64,000 nt of DNA, taken from Labia minor (Eukaryota > Arthropoda > Insecta > Dermaptera > Spongiphoridae). Within the stretch, counting starts at the first letter, position 1. Each line of letters opens with the position of its first letter. Location: the NCBI GenBank assembly GCA_963082975.1, contig OY720346.1:70547267-70611266 (forward strand). Direction: 5' to 3'. Of this stretch, positions 1-11,845 are shown one piece after another. Under the pieces are notes generated by a model. It was given only the letters and a program-made list of their open reading frames with translations. It was not told where the DNA came from and searched no databases. The translations under genes and the position numbers were made by a program.

Positions 1-346
1 CAACACTTTCAAGACAAACGGACTTGCCTAAAGTAAAGTAAAGTAAAACCAGGAATCTATGCAGTAACGGGACTCGACTCCCAAAGCAATTTCGTATCAA
101 AAGTTTAAAAAATTTTAAAAATATTTTTAATTTTGTATCTTATATGTATATTGCAGATTGGTGTTTGTTAGAAATAAATAAATAAATATATTAATGTTAT
201 TATTATTAAAATTTAAACATTGAGCAATGTTTGGAATGTGAATCAGCCTTGTATTGTGTTATGAGTGCTCAAGCTATAGGCCTAGATATTTGTTAAGTCG
301 TTTTGGATGTGTACCTAAACTTAAAATAAAAAAAACTATGAAATAA
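1..346. other. AT-rich intergenic or intronic DNA
   Basis: I see no coding exon, RNA gene or recognised repeat here. Low-complexity A/T runs dominate. Confidence 0.5.
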
Positions 347-612
347 CGGGTGTTCAATTACTGGAATATCGAGCGTTCAAAAACTGGACATGTCTGTTCA
401 ACCACTGGGATAAAATCATAAAAAATGTTGTGAATTTTTTTTTGCTTTTTATTTTTCAGTTAAGCACTGTTTAATATTTTTTTTAATAACTACAATAATA
501 AAGCTTTGTTAAAAATCCATTAGCTTAGTTTTACGGCTAATAGTATAGAACTTACAACAGGATCCGTGGTAAACTGGCTTTATTTGTTCAACTATTGGCT
601 GGGTCACCCTAT
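347..612. repeat. Repeat with a recurring TTCAAyyACTGG motif
   Basis: Four same-strand copies of a motif close to TTCAACTACTGG lie in about 265 bp (near 353, 375, 394 and 586), plus a shorter AAACTGG copy near 571. The right border reads GGGTCACCCTATA. Motifs of the same kind recur at 61.3-63.2 kb. Repeated subterminal motifs are usual transposase-binding sites in DNA transposons, so I infer a non-autonomous DNA element. The family is not recognised and the terminal repeats are weak. Confidence 0.4.
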
Positions 613-617
613 ATTAT

Positions 618-764
618 ATTATATCCACAGGCCATACTTTTCTGTCTTTCAGTGCATAATACGTTCGTTTATTTTAATTTATGTTTTTTAAATTATTTGA
701 AATTGTTTCATATATTTTCTCGTTTATTTAATTTAATTAATAATCTTAATCAGTGAACCAGGTA
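618..764 (-). repeat. Family D Helentron-like fragment (copy D3)
   Basis: This is the reverse complement of part of the repeat at 11,846. Both contain a stretch reading ATATCCACAGGCCATACTTT followed by a CTGTCTTTCA.TGCATAATACGT core, and both end at a GTGAACCAGGTACT terminus. The copy lacks the far half of the element. Confidence 0.6.
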
Positions 765-1499
765 CTATTTATTAAATTTTCAAATTGTTTAGGCCGAAAT
801 ATTAGGATTGAGTATTTTTTTTTCTAATATAAAATTTAAAAAAATATATTTCAGAAACTTGATCTATAGTTAAACAAATTCTCAGAAGCTTACCTCAAAA
901 ATTTCATCAGAACAAAAGGCTCCCATTGCTTTAGATTATTTATTAAAAAGTAATTTGCACATACATATTATTAAATATGATTAGAACTTCTTCCTTCTTT
1001 AGTTTAAGTAAAATAATAAAAATGGTTATCCTATATGCTTCTCCAGATGTAACATCTCATTAACATAAAACTAATAAGGAACTGATCTTCAAAAGTTTCA
1101 TCAGCTAACTTTATAGTTTTTTTGTGTTTATTACTTTTCCACCTACAGGAGACGTTTCCTCATCAACTTAATATATTCTTTAGATTGGCCTTTCCTATAC
1201 TGAAATATCTTCTTCATATCTAGAAAAAAATGTTATTAATTCTATTAATATATTATTTTTATGGTATTTATTTATAGATTCTTATTCATTATTTATATTT
1301 TTTATTTAATTAATTTTTTTTTAAACTCATAATTTGATTAAATTGGATGTTAATTATTTATACTAATAAAAGAATGATAGAATAATAAAGCAATGAAATT
1401 AAATAAAAAATAAAATAAAATAAAACAAATATTTATCAAAGAGTGGATGAAAATAACTTCCCATTGTGGGAGTGTTTCTATGTTCTTTTTTTAATGCCT

Positions 1500-1850
1500 C
1501 AACTGATTTAAAGAATTAAATCCAATTAAATTGGTGGGTGAATGTGGAAAGGGTGGGGAGAGGGTTCAGGCTACTTGTGTAGATTTCTAAGTGTTGCCAT
1601 TGAAATGGCAGGATAGGAGAAGCAGCTGCCAACCTGGTTCGTAGCGGTGAGATTTATGCGCAGGGTGTCCTTGCCCCGCACACGAGGTCACTCGAAGAAA
1701 TCGAGAGGAATTTCAAACGGAATTCAAATACAATTATGAAACGAGAGGGAACGAGAGAAAATGTACATTACATGCCTGAAAGAGGCGCGACCAATTAATT
1801 AATGACTTCGTCAAGGAAGATGAAGATAGGGAAGAAACAAAACACATCCA
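1500..1850. promoter_or_regulatory. GC-richer island, possible cis-regulatory DNA
   Basis: Composition changes sharply from the flanking A/T-rich DNA to balanced, non-repetitive sequence. There is no open frame with coding character. In an AT-rich insect genome such islands upstream of a developmental gene such as follistatin are often conserved non-coding elements. That reading is inference only. Confidence 0.3.
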
Positions 1851-2229
1851 ATAGAAAAATTATCAAATTCCACTAAAAATATTTAGAATAAAGAGATGAA
1901 AATTTCTCAAGTATATTGATTCATAATAAATAAACTAGTATATACATTTTTATACGTTTGATGATGTATATATTTTCACATTTCTTCAGTATGATTGGAG
2001 CTTTAAGAATTTTTTTAGCCTCAAATAATAACTAACCTCACCTAACAGTCTTCTTCAAATTTTTGAAAGTAACATCTTCAAATTATCTGGAATAATCTAG
2101 AATAATTAGTAATTAATTTAATTTTATGTTTTTTATTTCAAATAATATTACCTCTGAAGAAAGTAAAATCTGCTATCATTAATTATTAAAGAAAAAACTC
2201 TAGAATGTTCAATTTGAATTTGTTTCTTG

Positions 2230-2640
2230 CCAAATGAGAGTGAATTTTTTTATCACCTTATCCCACGCTGTGCGTGAGAAAGTGACCTCTCACCCCTAAA
2301 CGCAGACACGCACATCCTATTACCCACCCCCCAAGACTGGCCGGTCCTTTGATCGTTTTTACGACACCTTTTCATCCCCTTTGAGCGTCAATTTACGATC
2401 TCAACGGAGAGGGTGACTGGTCTAGCACATAACAGCACCGAGTTTCTATTTAATCTGTCAATTTATTATGTCCTTTTCTCGATGTGTCTTTCACAAATTG
2501 ACTATTCGGTAGTCGTAAATTTAGTTAAAAGTGAAATCGGAGGAGATGGAAGGGTGGTGATTAAAGAGGATGAGGGGAATAACTAAAAAGAATAATTTGG
2601 GGAATGTGATGACCAATAAAGCGGGGTGTCTGCCTCTTCC
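2230..2640. promoter_or_regulatory. GC-richer island with TCF-like and Caudal-like sites
   Basis: A 400-bp block of complex sequence in AT-rich DNA. It contains CCTTTGATC (TCF/LEF core) close to TTTTTACGAC (Caudal/Abd-B type TTTACGA), then GAGCGTCAATTTACGATC, a second TTTACGA. No coding frame spans it. I infer a candidate enhancer, probably acting on follistatin, the nearest gene downstream. Confidence 0.35.
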
Positions 2641-3975
2641 AAGAACAACGAGACAAAACGAAATCAAAAAATTTCAAACTACCCTAGCTATATTTCAATG
2701 AACTTAATTGATTATATTATATTTTATATTATCTCTTAATATTAATAAAAGGGTGGAATCTTAATATTACATATTACAAATACAATTAAAAAATATTTTT
2801 TATAAATTACTATTCTAAAATATATATTGGAATATATAGTTATATAAATTGAATGATAAAAGATCTAAAATGAAAAAAAAATAAATGAAAGAGAAATCGA
2901 GAAAGTGAAGGGTTAAAAAAGACAACAATTTAAACTTCTGTGTTTTTTTTTCTTTTCTACAGAACATATCTAGAGAAAATCTGTTTCGGATTATTATTAC
3001 ATTATTTTATTTATTGATGAAATAAATATTGAAGCTACTTAATATGTTAATGTGTCGTAGGTATGCAGTCTCTTATCTCTCAATTCCATTCGAATTAGAT
3101 TGGAACATAAATTCGAAAGAACGAGTCCCTGCTAAAGAGTATTTTAAAAGACTTAGTAAGAAGAAAACAAGGGAGAGAGAAATAGAAAAAAGTGACAAAG
3201 AGAATAAATATATAATAAATAATTTCCGTTCCGGTTTCAAAATGTGTTTTAGATTTAAATATTAGAAAATTTGAAAAGCGGAAATTGAAATCTTTATAAA
3301 AAGAGATTGGAATATTATTTCTTTACCTTTTTTTTTTTTTTTTTTTTAATTAAAATTTAATTAACTCGAATCGAAGAGGTCGGAACTCGTAAATATTTTA
3401 ATCGAGTATCAAATAAATATTCTCTCTTTAATTAATGATAGGAATATCGATAAAGAAATGATATAAAGCATTCACTTCACCTCTCATTCAAGTGAAATAT
3501 GATTTCTTAATTGTTATTTTAATTTTTGTATTCTGTTTAATTTATGAATATCACTTTCGATTAATAAAATAGAATATATTGAAAAAATACCTTGAAAAAT
3601 TAGATATTGTCAGGTTTTTGAATTAATAAAATATTATAAATTCATTTTATTCTATTCCTTTTCAATCATATTATCGAGAAACAGCTTCAATCAAAGTGTA
3701 TAAAAAAAACTAAATATTAAAAAGAATATTAAAATAAATATTTAAAAAAATTTGATATGATAAAAATCATATATAATATTCATCATTATATTATGTCAAT
3801 TGTTTATAATAAATAGTTTATTAAAACAATTGTGAAATCATTTTGTTAAACATAATGAATGAAAATAATTAAAAGTTAATATTAAATTTGAATTTTCAAA
3901 TTAGATGTTAACAATTAAAATTCTATTGTTTAATGAAAATTCTTTTTTTTTTTAGTACTTAAGTAATTAAATATA

Positions 3976-5099
3976 GTTTGAAATTTGTAACAAAAATTAC
4001 TTAAAGCAATATTTATAAAACGACTACGATGGATAAACAAAAATTAAGAATTACTATTCCTTTAATATAGTTTATATCTAAATGATTTTTTACCGACCGA
4101 CGATAGTAAGGGAGGTATTGTTTTCACACCAAATTTCACATGTGGAGATTTTTACATATCTCCACGAATCATGCATTTTCTAAACAGAAAAAAGTATTTT
4201 TAGCATGATGTCTGTCCGTCCGTCTGTCCGTCTGTCCGTCTGTCCGTCCGTCCGTCCGTCCGTATAGATGTGTACAGCCTGAACGGCTCAACCGATTTTG
4301 ATGAAATTTGGTATATTTACTTAATGCATCAGTGGGATGAATTGATCAACTTTTGGTGCAATTCCGGAAACCGGAAGTGGTAGTATTAGCGATCGACGAT
4401 AGGAAGGAAAGGGTTATTTTCACACCAAAGGAGATTTTTTTATATATCACCACGAATCATGCACTTTGTATTGGTTTTATCCTCGAGAAAAATCATATTT
4501 ATTAGTTTTTTCTTGATTTAAAATTATATGACGTCATCCATCCATTCATGACGTCACAGCCTGGTCTTGCATATATATTATAAATAAAATAAAATTAAAA
4601 ATGTTTATATTTATTATTTATGTATGCCTATCTGTTTTTTATTACATTAATAGATATATGAAAATTATTTGAAATTGTTTCTGTAGCTGGAAATTAATTT
4701 ATTTCAAACCGTCGGTCGGTTCGGACCTGGCCACAGGTCAACTTATTTTTAAATTAAAAAATTATATTATTAATAGAGGGACATAAAAAATTGCTTAAAA
4801 AAACAAAATTAAACATATCTATTTTTAATTTTGTATAATAAATATTAGAAAAAATAAAAATGAAGAGAATCTGAATTTCTTCATTTTTTTAAAAGTAAAA
4901 TAAGTGGTATTTAAAAACACTCAGACACTAGTTTTAATATTTATTTATGATGGAATAAACTTTTTCAATATCCATTCAAGTGGCCATTTGAATAGGAATA
5001 GAGGGACATAAAAAATTGCGAAATGGATAGTTTGAAATTTATATGAAAATTTAGTTAAGGCAATATCTATAAAACGACTATGATAGATAAACAAAAATT
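3976..5099 (+). repeat. About 72-bp direct repeats flanking a family A insertion
   Basis: The segment at 3976-4051 recurs at 5028-5099 in the same orientation. The shared core includes ATAAAACGACTA and GATAAACAAAAATT. A shorter unit, AATAGAGGGACATAAAAAAT, occurs at 4774 and again near 4997. The family A element (4089-4743) lies between the copies. The two units could be ends of a decayed larger element or a local duplication; I cannot tell which. Confidence 0.55.
4089..4743 (+). mobile_element. Family A Helentron-like non-autonomous element (copy A1)
   Basis: The element starts TTTTTACCGACCGACGATAG and ends with a small hairpin, GACCTG-gcca-CAGGTC, followed by AACTT. The inner end carries CCGTCGGTCGGT, the inverted form of the 5' CCGACCGACG, so there are subterminal inverted repeats. 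A (GTCC/GTCT)n microsatellite lies at 4208-4264. There is no coding sequence. This plan is that of insect DINE-1/HINE elements, the short non-autonomous relatives of Helentrons. A second full copy is inverted at 59,574-60,224. Confidence 0.7.
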
Positions 5100-5179
5100 G
5101 GTCCTTAACCATTGGAAAATGGGCCCATTAGATAGAACAGGATTCATAAATTGAGATTTAAATGATAGTTAATTAATAG

Positions 5180-5340
5180 AATTAAAATGAATAAAAAAAA
5201 AGGTCGCAGGATCTTCTCGTTGGTTAGTTATCTCTACGCGCGCCAAGATGCTTTCGTAATGTTAATGAACCAATCAACAAGAGAAAACAATTTAATAAAT
5301 AGCGGCAGGGCGTTTGTCTTTAGAGAAAAAAAAAATTTAA
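5180..5340. promoter_or_regulatory. Small GC-richer island
   Basis: About 150 bp of balanced, non-repetitive sequence inside AT-rich DNA, centred on a CTCTACGCGCGCC stretch. An 83-codon open frame crosses it but turns into low-complexity K/F/L residues and looks accidental. A regulatory element is possible and not proved. Confidence 0.2.
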
Positions 5341-6424
5341 ATTTTTATCGAGTGATTTGTTTTACGGAAGGGAAAAAAGAATTTTTTTTCCTTATTCCGT
5401 CATTAACTTTTATATTATTACTAAAAAAACTGATTTAATGATGATTAGAAACTTTTATCTTTTATATTTGGAAATATTGTATATATGGGTAGTATCGGTA
5501 GCAAGTTGACCTTTATCTTGGCATCTCAATTATAAGGAGAGAAAATTCCAATTTTGGACCACTAAAATTTTTATTTGAACATTAATACTAATTTAATCAT
5601 TCAAACTCCCTTTTCTTTAATCTTTTTATAGAAAAAAAATATTTTTTTTCAACTAATAATCAGGCACTTTTAATTAGTGAGATTTTTTAAATTAATAACA
5701 TTTTCGATTAATTTTATATTTATGTTTTAAATTTAAAATATGCACAATGGGTTGAATGTTTTATTTTATAAGTTGATAGAAAATTCATAGGAAAATAAAC
5801 AGTCAAAATGAATTGAAATAAAAACCTTATATAGTATAATTTATTAATGTTTAGTCTGAAAATTCTGAAGACACTTAATGATTTACAACGGAAACGAGTA
5901 TATAATAAATCATATGAAACAGGGGCATAATATTTTACAAAATTTAAGAGGACTTAACTTGAAAGTTATTTATCCCTAAAAAGTCAACTTTGTTTTTTGA
6001 TTTTTTTTTTGATTTAATAAAAGAATAAATTATTATTATATTAGGTGTTTCAATATATTTTTTAGAATTGAAAAAACTAATAAAATAATTCAAACTAAAC
6101 ATGATTTCATTAAAATTTTTAAATATATTTTCTTTCTAAGATATCCTCACGCCTCTCAATATCATTAATAATAGCCAAAAAATTTTTAATTACTTTTGAT
6201 TTTAAATGTTAAATTATTAAGAATTATTTTTTATATTAATTTGTTGAATTGATAAGAAAATTGATGGAAATTTATGAGATCATAATATTTAATTAGCTAA
6301 ATTAATGTTTATGATTAATATATTCAATGTTGCCTTTACTACATCTAGTAACACAATAAACTATAAAATTTCACCTCTTGTTTTACACACATATAATAAA
6401 GTATTTTACTATCATGTGTAATTT

Positions 6425-6625
6425 TCAAGTTCATAATAATTTCTCCTTGATCGTTGAATAGTGGAAATGGTCGAAAGGTAGAATTGAGAGATTCAGAATT
6501 TGCTTGGTATAAGAGATCAATGAAAATGCATCGAATCGCGTCAAACAGGCTGCCCAAAGGCATTGCAGCTGGCGCCTTTGCGTAATTATTGCAACCTGCA
6601 GGTGGCAAAATAGATCCTTGCAATT
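6425..6625. promoter_or_regulatory. GC-richer island with E-box and homeodomain-like sites
   Basis: A 200-bp complex block contains CAGCTG, CAGGTG and GCGTAATTATTGC within 60 bp, near 6570-6610. The open frame on the minus strand over it lacks any family signature. E-box plus homeodomain clusters are typical of insect enhancers. I infer a candidate regulatory element of the follistatin locus. Confidence 0.3.
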
Positions 6626-7589
6626 GTCATTTAAAAATAAAATAATTTCGTAATCTATTTAAAGTGTGTGTGTAAGAGAGAGAGAGAGAGAAACCTCTCG
6701 TTTTGAAATGTCCATATATTAAGGGAAAAAAATGGAAGGTCATTGCAAGTAAAAATATTTCCTTCCAGAGAAAAGTGACAATTCATGGGTGATTGGAAAG
6801 AAAAATACAAAGTTTAAAAAAAAGATCATTTATTTGAATTGATTTATAATTCAATAACGATCTATCTTTTTGAAAGTTTGACTTACCACCATCCAACTTA
6901 CGACGATTGAGGTAGTTTAATTTTAATTAACAATTTAGTGTTAAAATAATATCAAAGAATAATTTATTTATTAAATAAGTGTACTGATTTGAATTGAAAT
7001 ATTTTCAAATAAATCCAAAGGTTACCAAGCTTAATTATAGTACTACGAGGACAAGGCTAGAAAATTCTTTATTTAGAATTTAAAAAATAAGGCGTGTCCA
7101 AGAAAAATATTTAAAAACGAAAGTCGTCCCTGCACTATCTTCCATAGAGATAAAATCAGTGTGTTGTCAATTAATCAGTAACATATATTTTTCAATTGGC
7201 TATCTCTCCCTTTCATCAATCCTTGAAATTATCTCCATTTAAAGGATAATCTCTCTTTCTCTCTTGGATCTATATAAAACTAATCAGACTCTTTAATTTA
7301 CATAAATTCACATTGTTATTGCCCATTGGAAATCAACATAAAGAGATATTTCAAAATTTATTGGATCTAACTATGTAGAGAAATTTTACCAAAACTTATA
7401 TTTTATTAAATCATATAAGAATTGGATCAATGAAAAAGATTATTCATTAAGAGAATAGTTTGAATTTCTTCAAATTTTATAAAATAGCAAGAATTGAGAT
7501 TTTCTCTAAATATTTGTATGTAGTTCATTAGAATTATCTAATATATGTATAACGTTTTAAAAATGATATCCCAGTGCCTGAAACGTTTG

Positions 7590-7653
7590 CAACCATATAT
7601 ACACTGTTCTACTAAATTTATCAACCATATATACACTGTTCTACTAAATTTAT
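7590..7653 (+). repeat. Perfect 32-bp tandem duplication
   Basis: The unit beginning CAACCATATATACACTGTTC occurs twice, back to back and without a mismatch (7590-7621 and 7622-7653). The perfect identity suggests a recent local duplication or an assembly artefact. Confidence 0.8.
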
Positions 7654-7858
7654 CAACACCTATTTTAATTTTATAATTTTTGATGTGTGAATTATATTGA
7701 TTTTTTTTTTCTTTTTCTTTAGAATCCATACCTCCAGAGTATTTTTTCATGGATTTATATAATTTATTATTTAGTTTAGATTAAATTCTTGATTTTCTGA
7801 CTAACTATTTCTTTTGTAATCAAAATTTATTTTAAGGTTGAGTATTTATTATTATTAT

Positions 7859-8998
7859 GGTAATTACTCAAATTAGTTTTTATGTCATGGATTTGGATAA
7901 AACTTTACCAGAGGGTTCCTTTTTTTAATTCTAAAAAAACTTTTCTCAAGCAATTTTGCGGGTCGCTTCTAATTTACGAGATAAATAAAGATTTTTTAAG
8001 TTTGACGAATTAGCTGGTTATGAACGTCGAAATGTGCCATTAAGTAATGTTTTATTGACTAATTCACTAATTATTCACTTATTCCTAATTCAATTTTTTC
8101 GATTTGGATATTTAATTAATTAATTTTTTAATTTTTCTATATTCAATCCGAACTGAGAAAAAACCGAAAATTAGTGGAACCCTCTGGTGATTAAATTAAT
8201 AAAACATGGTAGCTGAATGGATTTATACGCAAATTTTAATAATTTTTATCTCGTAAACTAGAAGCGACCCGCACAAATTGCATAAGAAAAGTTTTTTTAG
8301 GATTAAATAAGCTGGAGTGTCTCCACTCGACTATCTCGCAATTTGAATTGGATTAAATAACATAATATATTATTTTTAAATTAAATTTAATTAATTATAA
8401 ATTATAAATAATAAATATTAAACCAGCGCATGTTTGACTTTTTGTTGATGGCACCATGGCACGTGTTGGCGCGTGAGATTTGCAGTGTTAAAAAATTAAT
8501 TCTGGTACTTTCAGCAATTCAATCAAGCTGAAATTCTATATATAGCAGTTTTATACAATTATTAATCATGTGAAAAATTATCAAACATATATTTTTATTT
8601 TTACGGTCACTTTAGAGGAAAAAAAATCAAAACGTTGTAGGTAATGACCCTCTTCCGGTTGAGCTACATTTCTCAAAAGTTGATAGAAAACTATGAATTT
8701 TGAATAATGTCCATGTACCAAATTTCATCATTCTAGCTCAAACCGTTTTTGCGTAATCTTGTCTACATACATACACACACACATACACACACACATACAC
8801 ACACACATACACACACACAGACATTTTTCTCAACCTTAGTGAAAATGATTCAGGAACCTTCAAAACGTATAAAAACATCAAAATCTCAACATCGAAAATT
8901 TTCGTGATCGCAATACTATCTCTGGCGAGATAGTAAAAAGGAACCCTCTGGTAAAGTTTTATCCAAATCCATGACATAAAAACTAATTTGAGTAAGTA
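7859..8998. mobile_element. Long-TIR element C (copy C1), interrupted by family B
   Basis: The two ends are inverted copies: at least 56 bp reading from TACTCAAATTAG through ATGGATTTGGATAAAACTTT to GAGGGTTCCT are identical after reverse complement. The repeats continue more loosely inward through a TATCTCGTAAACTAGAAGCG box. There is no open frame. A family B element sits at 8311-8936 in the right arm. Copy C2 at 25,561 is uninterrupted and gives the unit length, about 520 bp. The superfamily is not recognised. Confidence 0.65.
8311..8936 (-). mobile_element. Family B Helentron-like non-autonomous element (copy B1)
   Basis: Read on the minus strand, the element starts TTTTTACTATCTCGCC and ends GCGAGATAGTCGAGTGGAGA plus CACTCCAGCT. 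It has subterminal inverted repeats (ACTATCTCGC/GCGAGATAGT), a terminal hairpin (GAGTG-gaga-CACTC) and an internal TG-rich microsatellite (8763-8820). The box ATGAAATTTGGTA is shared with family A. It carries no coding sequence and is inserted in the right arm of C1. Other copies lie at 13,995, 51,680 and 59,231. Confidence 0.7.
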
Positions 8999-9169
8999 CT
9001 ATTATTATAATTAATATTAAAAGCTGACAAAATATAATAAAAGTGTTAAATGTAAGTATATATGTATTTTAAATTATATTTATTATGGATATTTAACGTT
9101 TATTTATGTGAAAAATACTTCATTAAAATAATGATGATAAACTTATCTTTCTCGATTATCTATTAGAAT

Positions 9170-9720
9170 AATGTGTTGGATGTTATTCGAATTCCCGAAT
9201 ATGTAAGTGAAGTTCATTGAACATTGAAAAATTTCTACGAACAAGATCAGGTTTCCGAAAGTAAAATGGTTGTAAATAAGAGGATGGTAGTATCATGATG
9301 AATGTATTTGGACTCACTCGATGTCTAATTTTGTTTTTAAAAAAAAAATCCAGGTCGTTCCCCCTCGAGGTGTTAAGATTGCATTCATAAATATAGAGTC
9401 AAAAAATAGTCTTTAAAACAACAACAACAACCTGGTGAAGGCTTTTCACACGTAGTAAATTTAAAATTAATTAAAATAAAAATAAAGAGGGGGAAAAAAA
9501 CAGGCAAAATTTCGAAACGGAATAAACAAAAATAGATGTAGGCTGTCGATATAGAGAGGTAGATAGTTAGGTATAGGACAACAACATCAACAATATCAAA
9601 ACAATTTACGAAATATCCGATGTAATCCAAGAGAAATCGAGATCATTTTGCCCGCGCTACAACATCCTTTTGAAAGGGCTTTAAAAGGATGGAAAGTGAT
9701 TAGAATTTCCAGAAAAAAAT
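9170..9720. promoter_or_regulatory. GC-richer, non-repetitive island
   Basis: About 550 bp of complex sequence between A/T-rich tracts, including GGTCGTTCCCCCTCGAGGTG and an (AAC)n-rich stretch near 9418. Short open frames on the minus strand show no domain. A conserved regulatory block or untranslated exon is possible, but the sequence alone does not show which. Confidence 0.25.
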
Positions 9721-11269
9721 CATATAAAATAATATTTAATAATAAAAATTCATGGTTAAAGATTAAAAATAAGCCTCGCACACACACATTAAAATAAATA
9801 TTATTTTAAAACTCAAAATAAACAGATAAAAACGATAATTTTAAATTTTAATTCGTTTTATAAAATAAATTAAAATATTTCAACTAGTGATTTTGATTAA
9901 ATATTAATAAATTTGTTTAAAAGATATAATTTTAATTATTAAAAATGTCACAATAAAATCGCTTTTAAACAAGAATTATTATAGATGAAATATTTTAATC
10001 TTTTTTTTAAATGAGAGTAAAATATAGGCAGATGTATTTTCTAAAACAACATCCGATGATTTATTAATTAAATTACTAATTAACAATATATATTAATTCT
10101 TTAGATTGTTCTTTTTATTGTCCTCTCGATGGACTGGTTATTCTATTTTTGCTTAAAATAGTTAAAAATTATTTTTTAAATCTTTTATATAATTATAATA
10201 ATTTTTATAAATAAGTTTATATATATATACTAGCCGTTCTCGGCATCATATGTTGCAGGCTGCATAAAATTTTTCTTAGAGGGACAGGCGGCTTCTTACC
10301 GCACGAAATTGATTAATAATAATAATTTATAAGAAATTTTGTTTCAAATACTTAAAAAACAACACAAGGTTTAAAAATAAAATGAATAACTTTAATCACA
10401 CAAATTGTTGTAATATTTTTTTTATTTTTTTCAATATGTATTTAATAATAAAACAAAATTAAAAAAAATGAAGTTAGTAACAAATTGATTCTTTTGACAG
10501 GTTTCTTTTTATGTTTATTATGTTTAATAAATTCTCATTTATAATAAAAAATAATATTAATATCAAAAATTAAAAGATTTCAATTTTTATTTTAAATTTT
10601 TTTTATTTTAAATTCTATAAAAATTCTAAATTGTAAAATTCTAAATTTGTTGCTAACTTGTTGTAGACATTTCATACATACATACATACATACATTCTTA
10701 GAAAATTATATAAATATATATTTCAGGAGCTCTTTTGCTGGAAAATAAACGAATTAATTAAAACTGGATAATTTTAAAGACACTGTCCTTTATCTTTTAT
10801 CTTTTTAGTAAAACTTGAATTCTTTTTTTATATTTCCTAAAAAATAATCTTTCATCAATTATCAAAATATTATTAGAAAATATTTCTTAATAACTTTTTG
10901 TGCTAAATTATTTGAAAATATAACACACACACGCACACACGAATAAAAAACAAATTAATTATTTTGATTTATAGATAAAATACTTGTTTATCTTTTGATT
11001 TTAAAAAAAATTTCGACCAATTCTATGAAATAAATATTAATTTGTGAATTTGTTAGAATGCAAAAATTATATATCTAAAAGACATTTCTTTATCAAAATA
11101 TATTGATTGAATTTATTTTCTATAAAAGTATTGATTGTTATATTAAATTAATGAACCTAGCTAGGAGTTTTAATGCTTTGTCTTCAAGGACTATAGAAAG
11201 AGTGAAAAATAGATAAATTGAGTAAGAAATAAATTTAGCTGGTTCTACTATTTTCGATCGAATGGAATA

Positions 11270-11700
11270 AGATGAATGGAAGTTGGTTCGAAGGGATTTA
11301 GGCTCATGGACCGTGTGGCAGATCGCGTTCGTTTACTTGACCTCTATTCGTTAAATTCAGCTGTGGCTACATTTTTCCTGGGATAAATTTGGCAGCTCGT
11401 GGTAACCGATTCTATAAAAAAACGCCTGTCTGGACATTGGAGATTTGTTTAATTTGGGCAGCCTGCTTTGTGTGTGCAACTATCAATCAGCGCGCAGGGA
11501 CGCAAGAGAGGTGCGGGGTACCGAAGGGGGCCTACGCTAGCGTAACCTTCTCCCCCACTCCGTGCCAAGGTTACGTTCATTGATAGCAGAGCAGAGAGGG
11601 GAAATGAAGGGGCGGGGCCACCAGTTGGAAAGGGAAAGTGGCCACTAATTTAGATTTTCACTGGGCTCATTCCTCCCCCTCCCCTAGTCTTACCAGATAT
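11270..11700 (+). promoter_or_regulatory. Promoter-like GC-rich island upstream of follistatin
   Basis: This is the most GC-rich stretch of the first 12 kb. It includes GGGGCGGGGCC near 11,610, a TCTATAAAAAAACGCC TATA-like stretch near 11,402 and the palindrome ACGCTAGCGT near 11,533. It lies about 900 bp before the first certain follistatin exon. I infer a promoter and/or first exon of follistatin. Confidence 0.4.
11393..11568 (+). CDS. Candidate 5' follistatin exon (signal-peptide-like), uncertain
   Basis: An open frame here reads like a secretory leader: basic RGNRFYKK, then a hydrophobic run with TLEICLIWAACFVCA. There is no in-frame ATG; a stop precedes it, so it would need an upstream exon through the acceptor TTTGGCAG at about 11,385-11,392. 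A weak donor CAAG|GTTACG near 11,569 would join in phase with the first certain exon at 12,507, giving CQG-GYCW. Phase and leader character support it; the poor donor and missing start count against it. It may instead be untranslated or accidental. Confidence 0.22.
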
Positions 11701-11807
11701 GCGGTATTATTAATTAAAGAATAGGTGAATGCAGTTTAGTCTTAGATCTAACAGAATCTTCTAATATATTTACATATTTTCTATAACAAATTCCTCTCAA
11801 TAATACT

Positions 11808-11843
11808 ACTACTACTACTACTAATAATAATAATAATAATAAT
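11808..11843. repeat. Trinucleotide microsatellite
   Basis: A run of ACT repeats passes into ATA repeats immediately before family D copy D1. Confidence 0.8.
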
Positions 11844-11845
11844 AA

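Noticed and set aside
4208-4264. GTCC/GTCT tandem array as a possible CRISPR or satellite
   Set aside because: The units are 4-8 bp without spacers; it is the internal microsatellite of a transposon and recurs in copy A2.
6345-6623. 92-codon open frame on the minus strand
   Set aside because: It starts in a complex island but ends in AT-rich sequence, with no domain or homologue signature; the island is better read as regulatory DNA.
8738-8977. Open frame with VCVYVCVYVCVYVC repeats
   Set aside because: It is the translation of the TG microsatellite inside family B.
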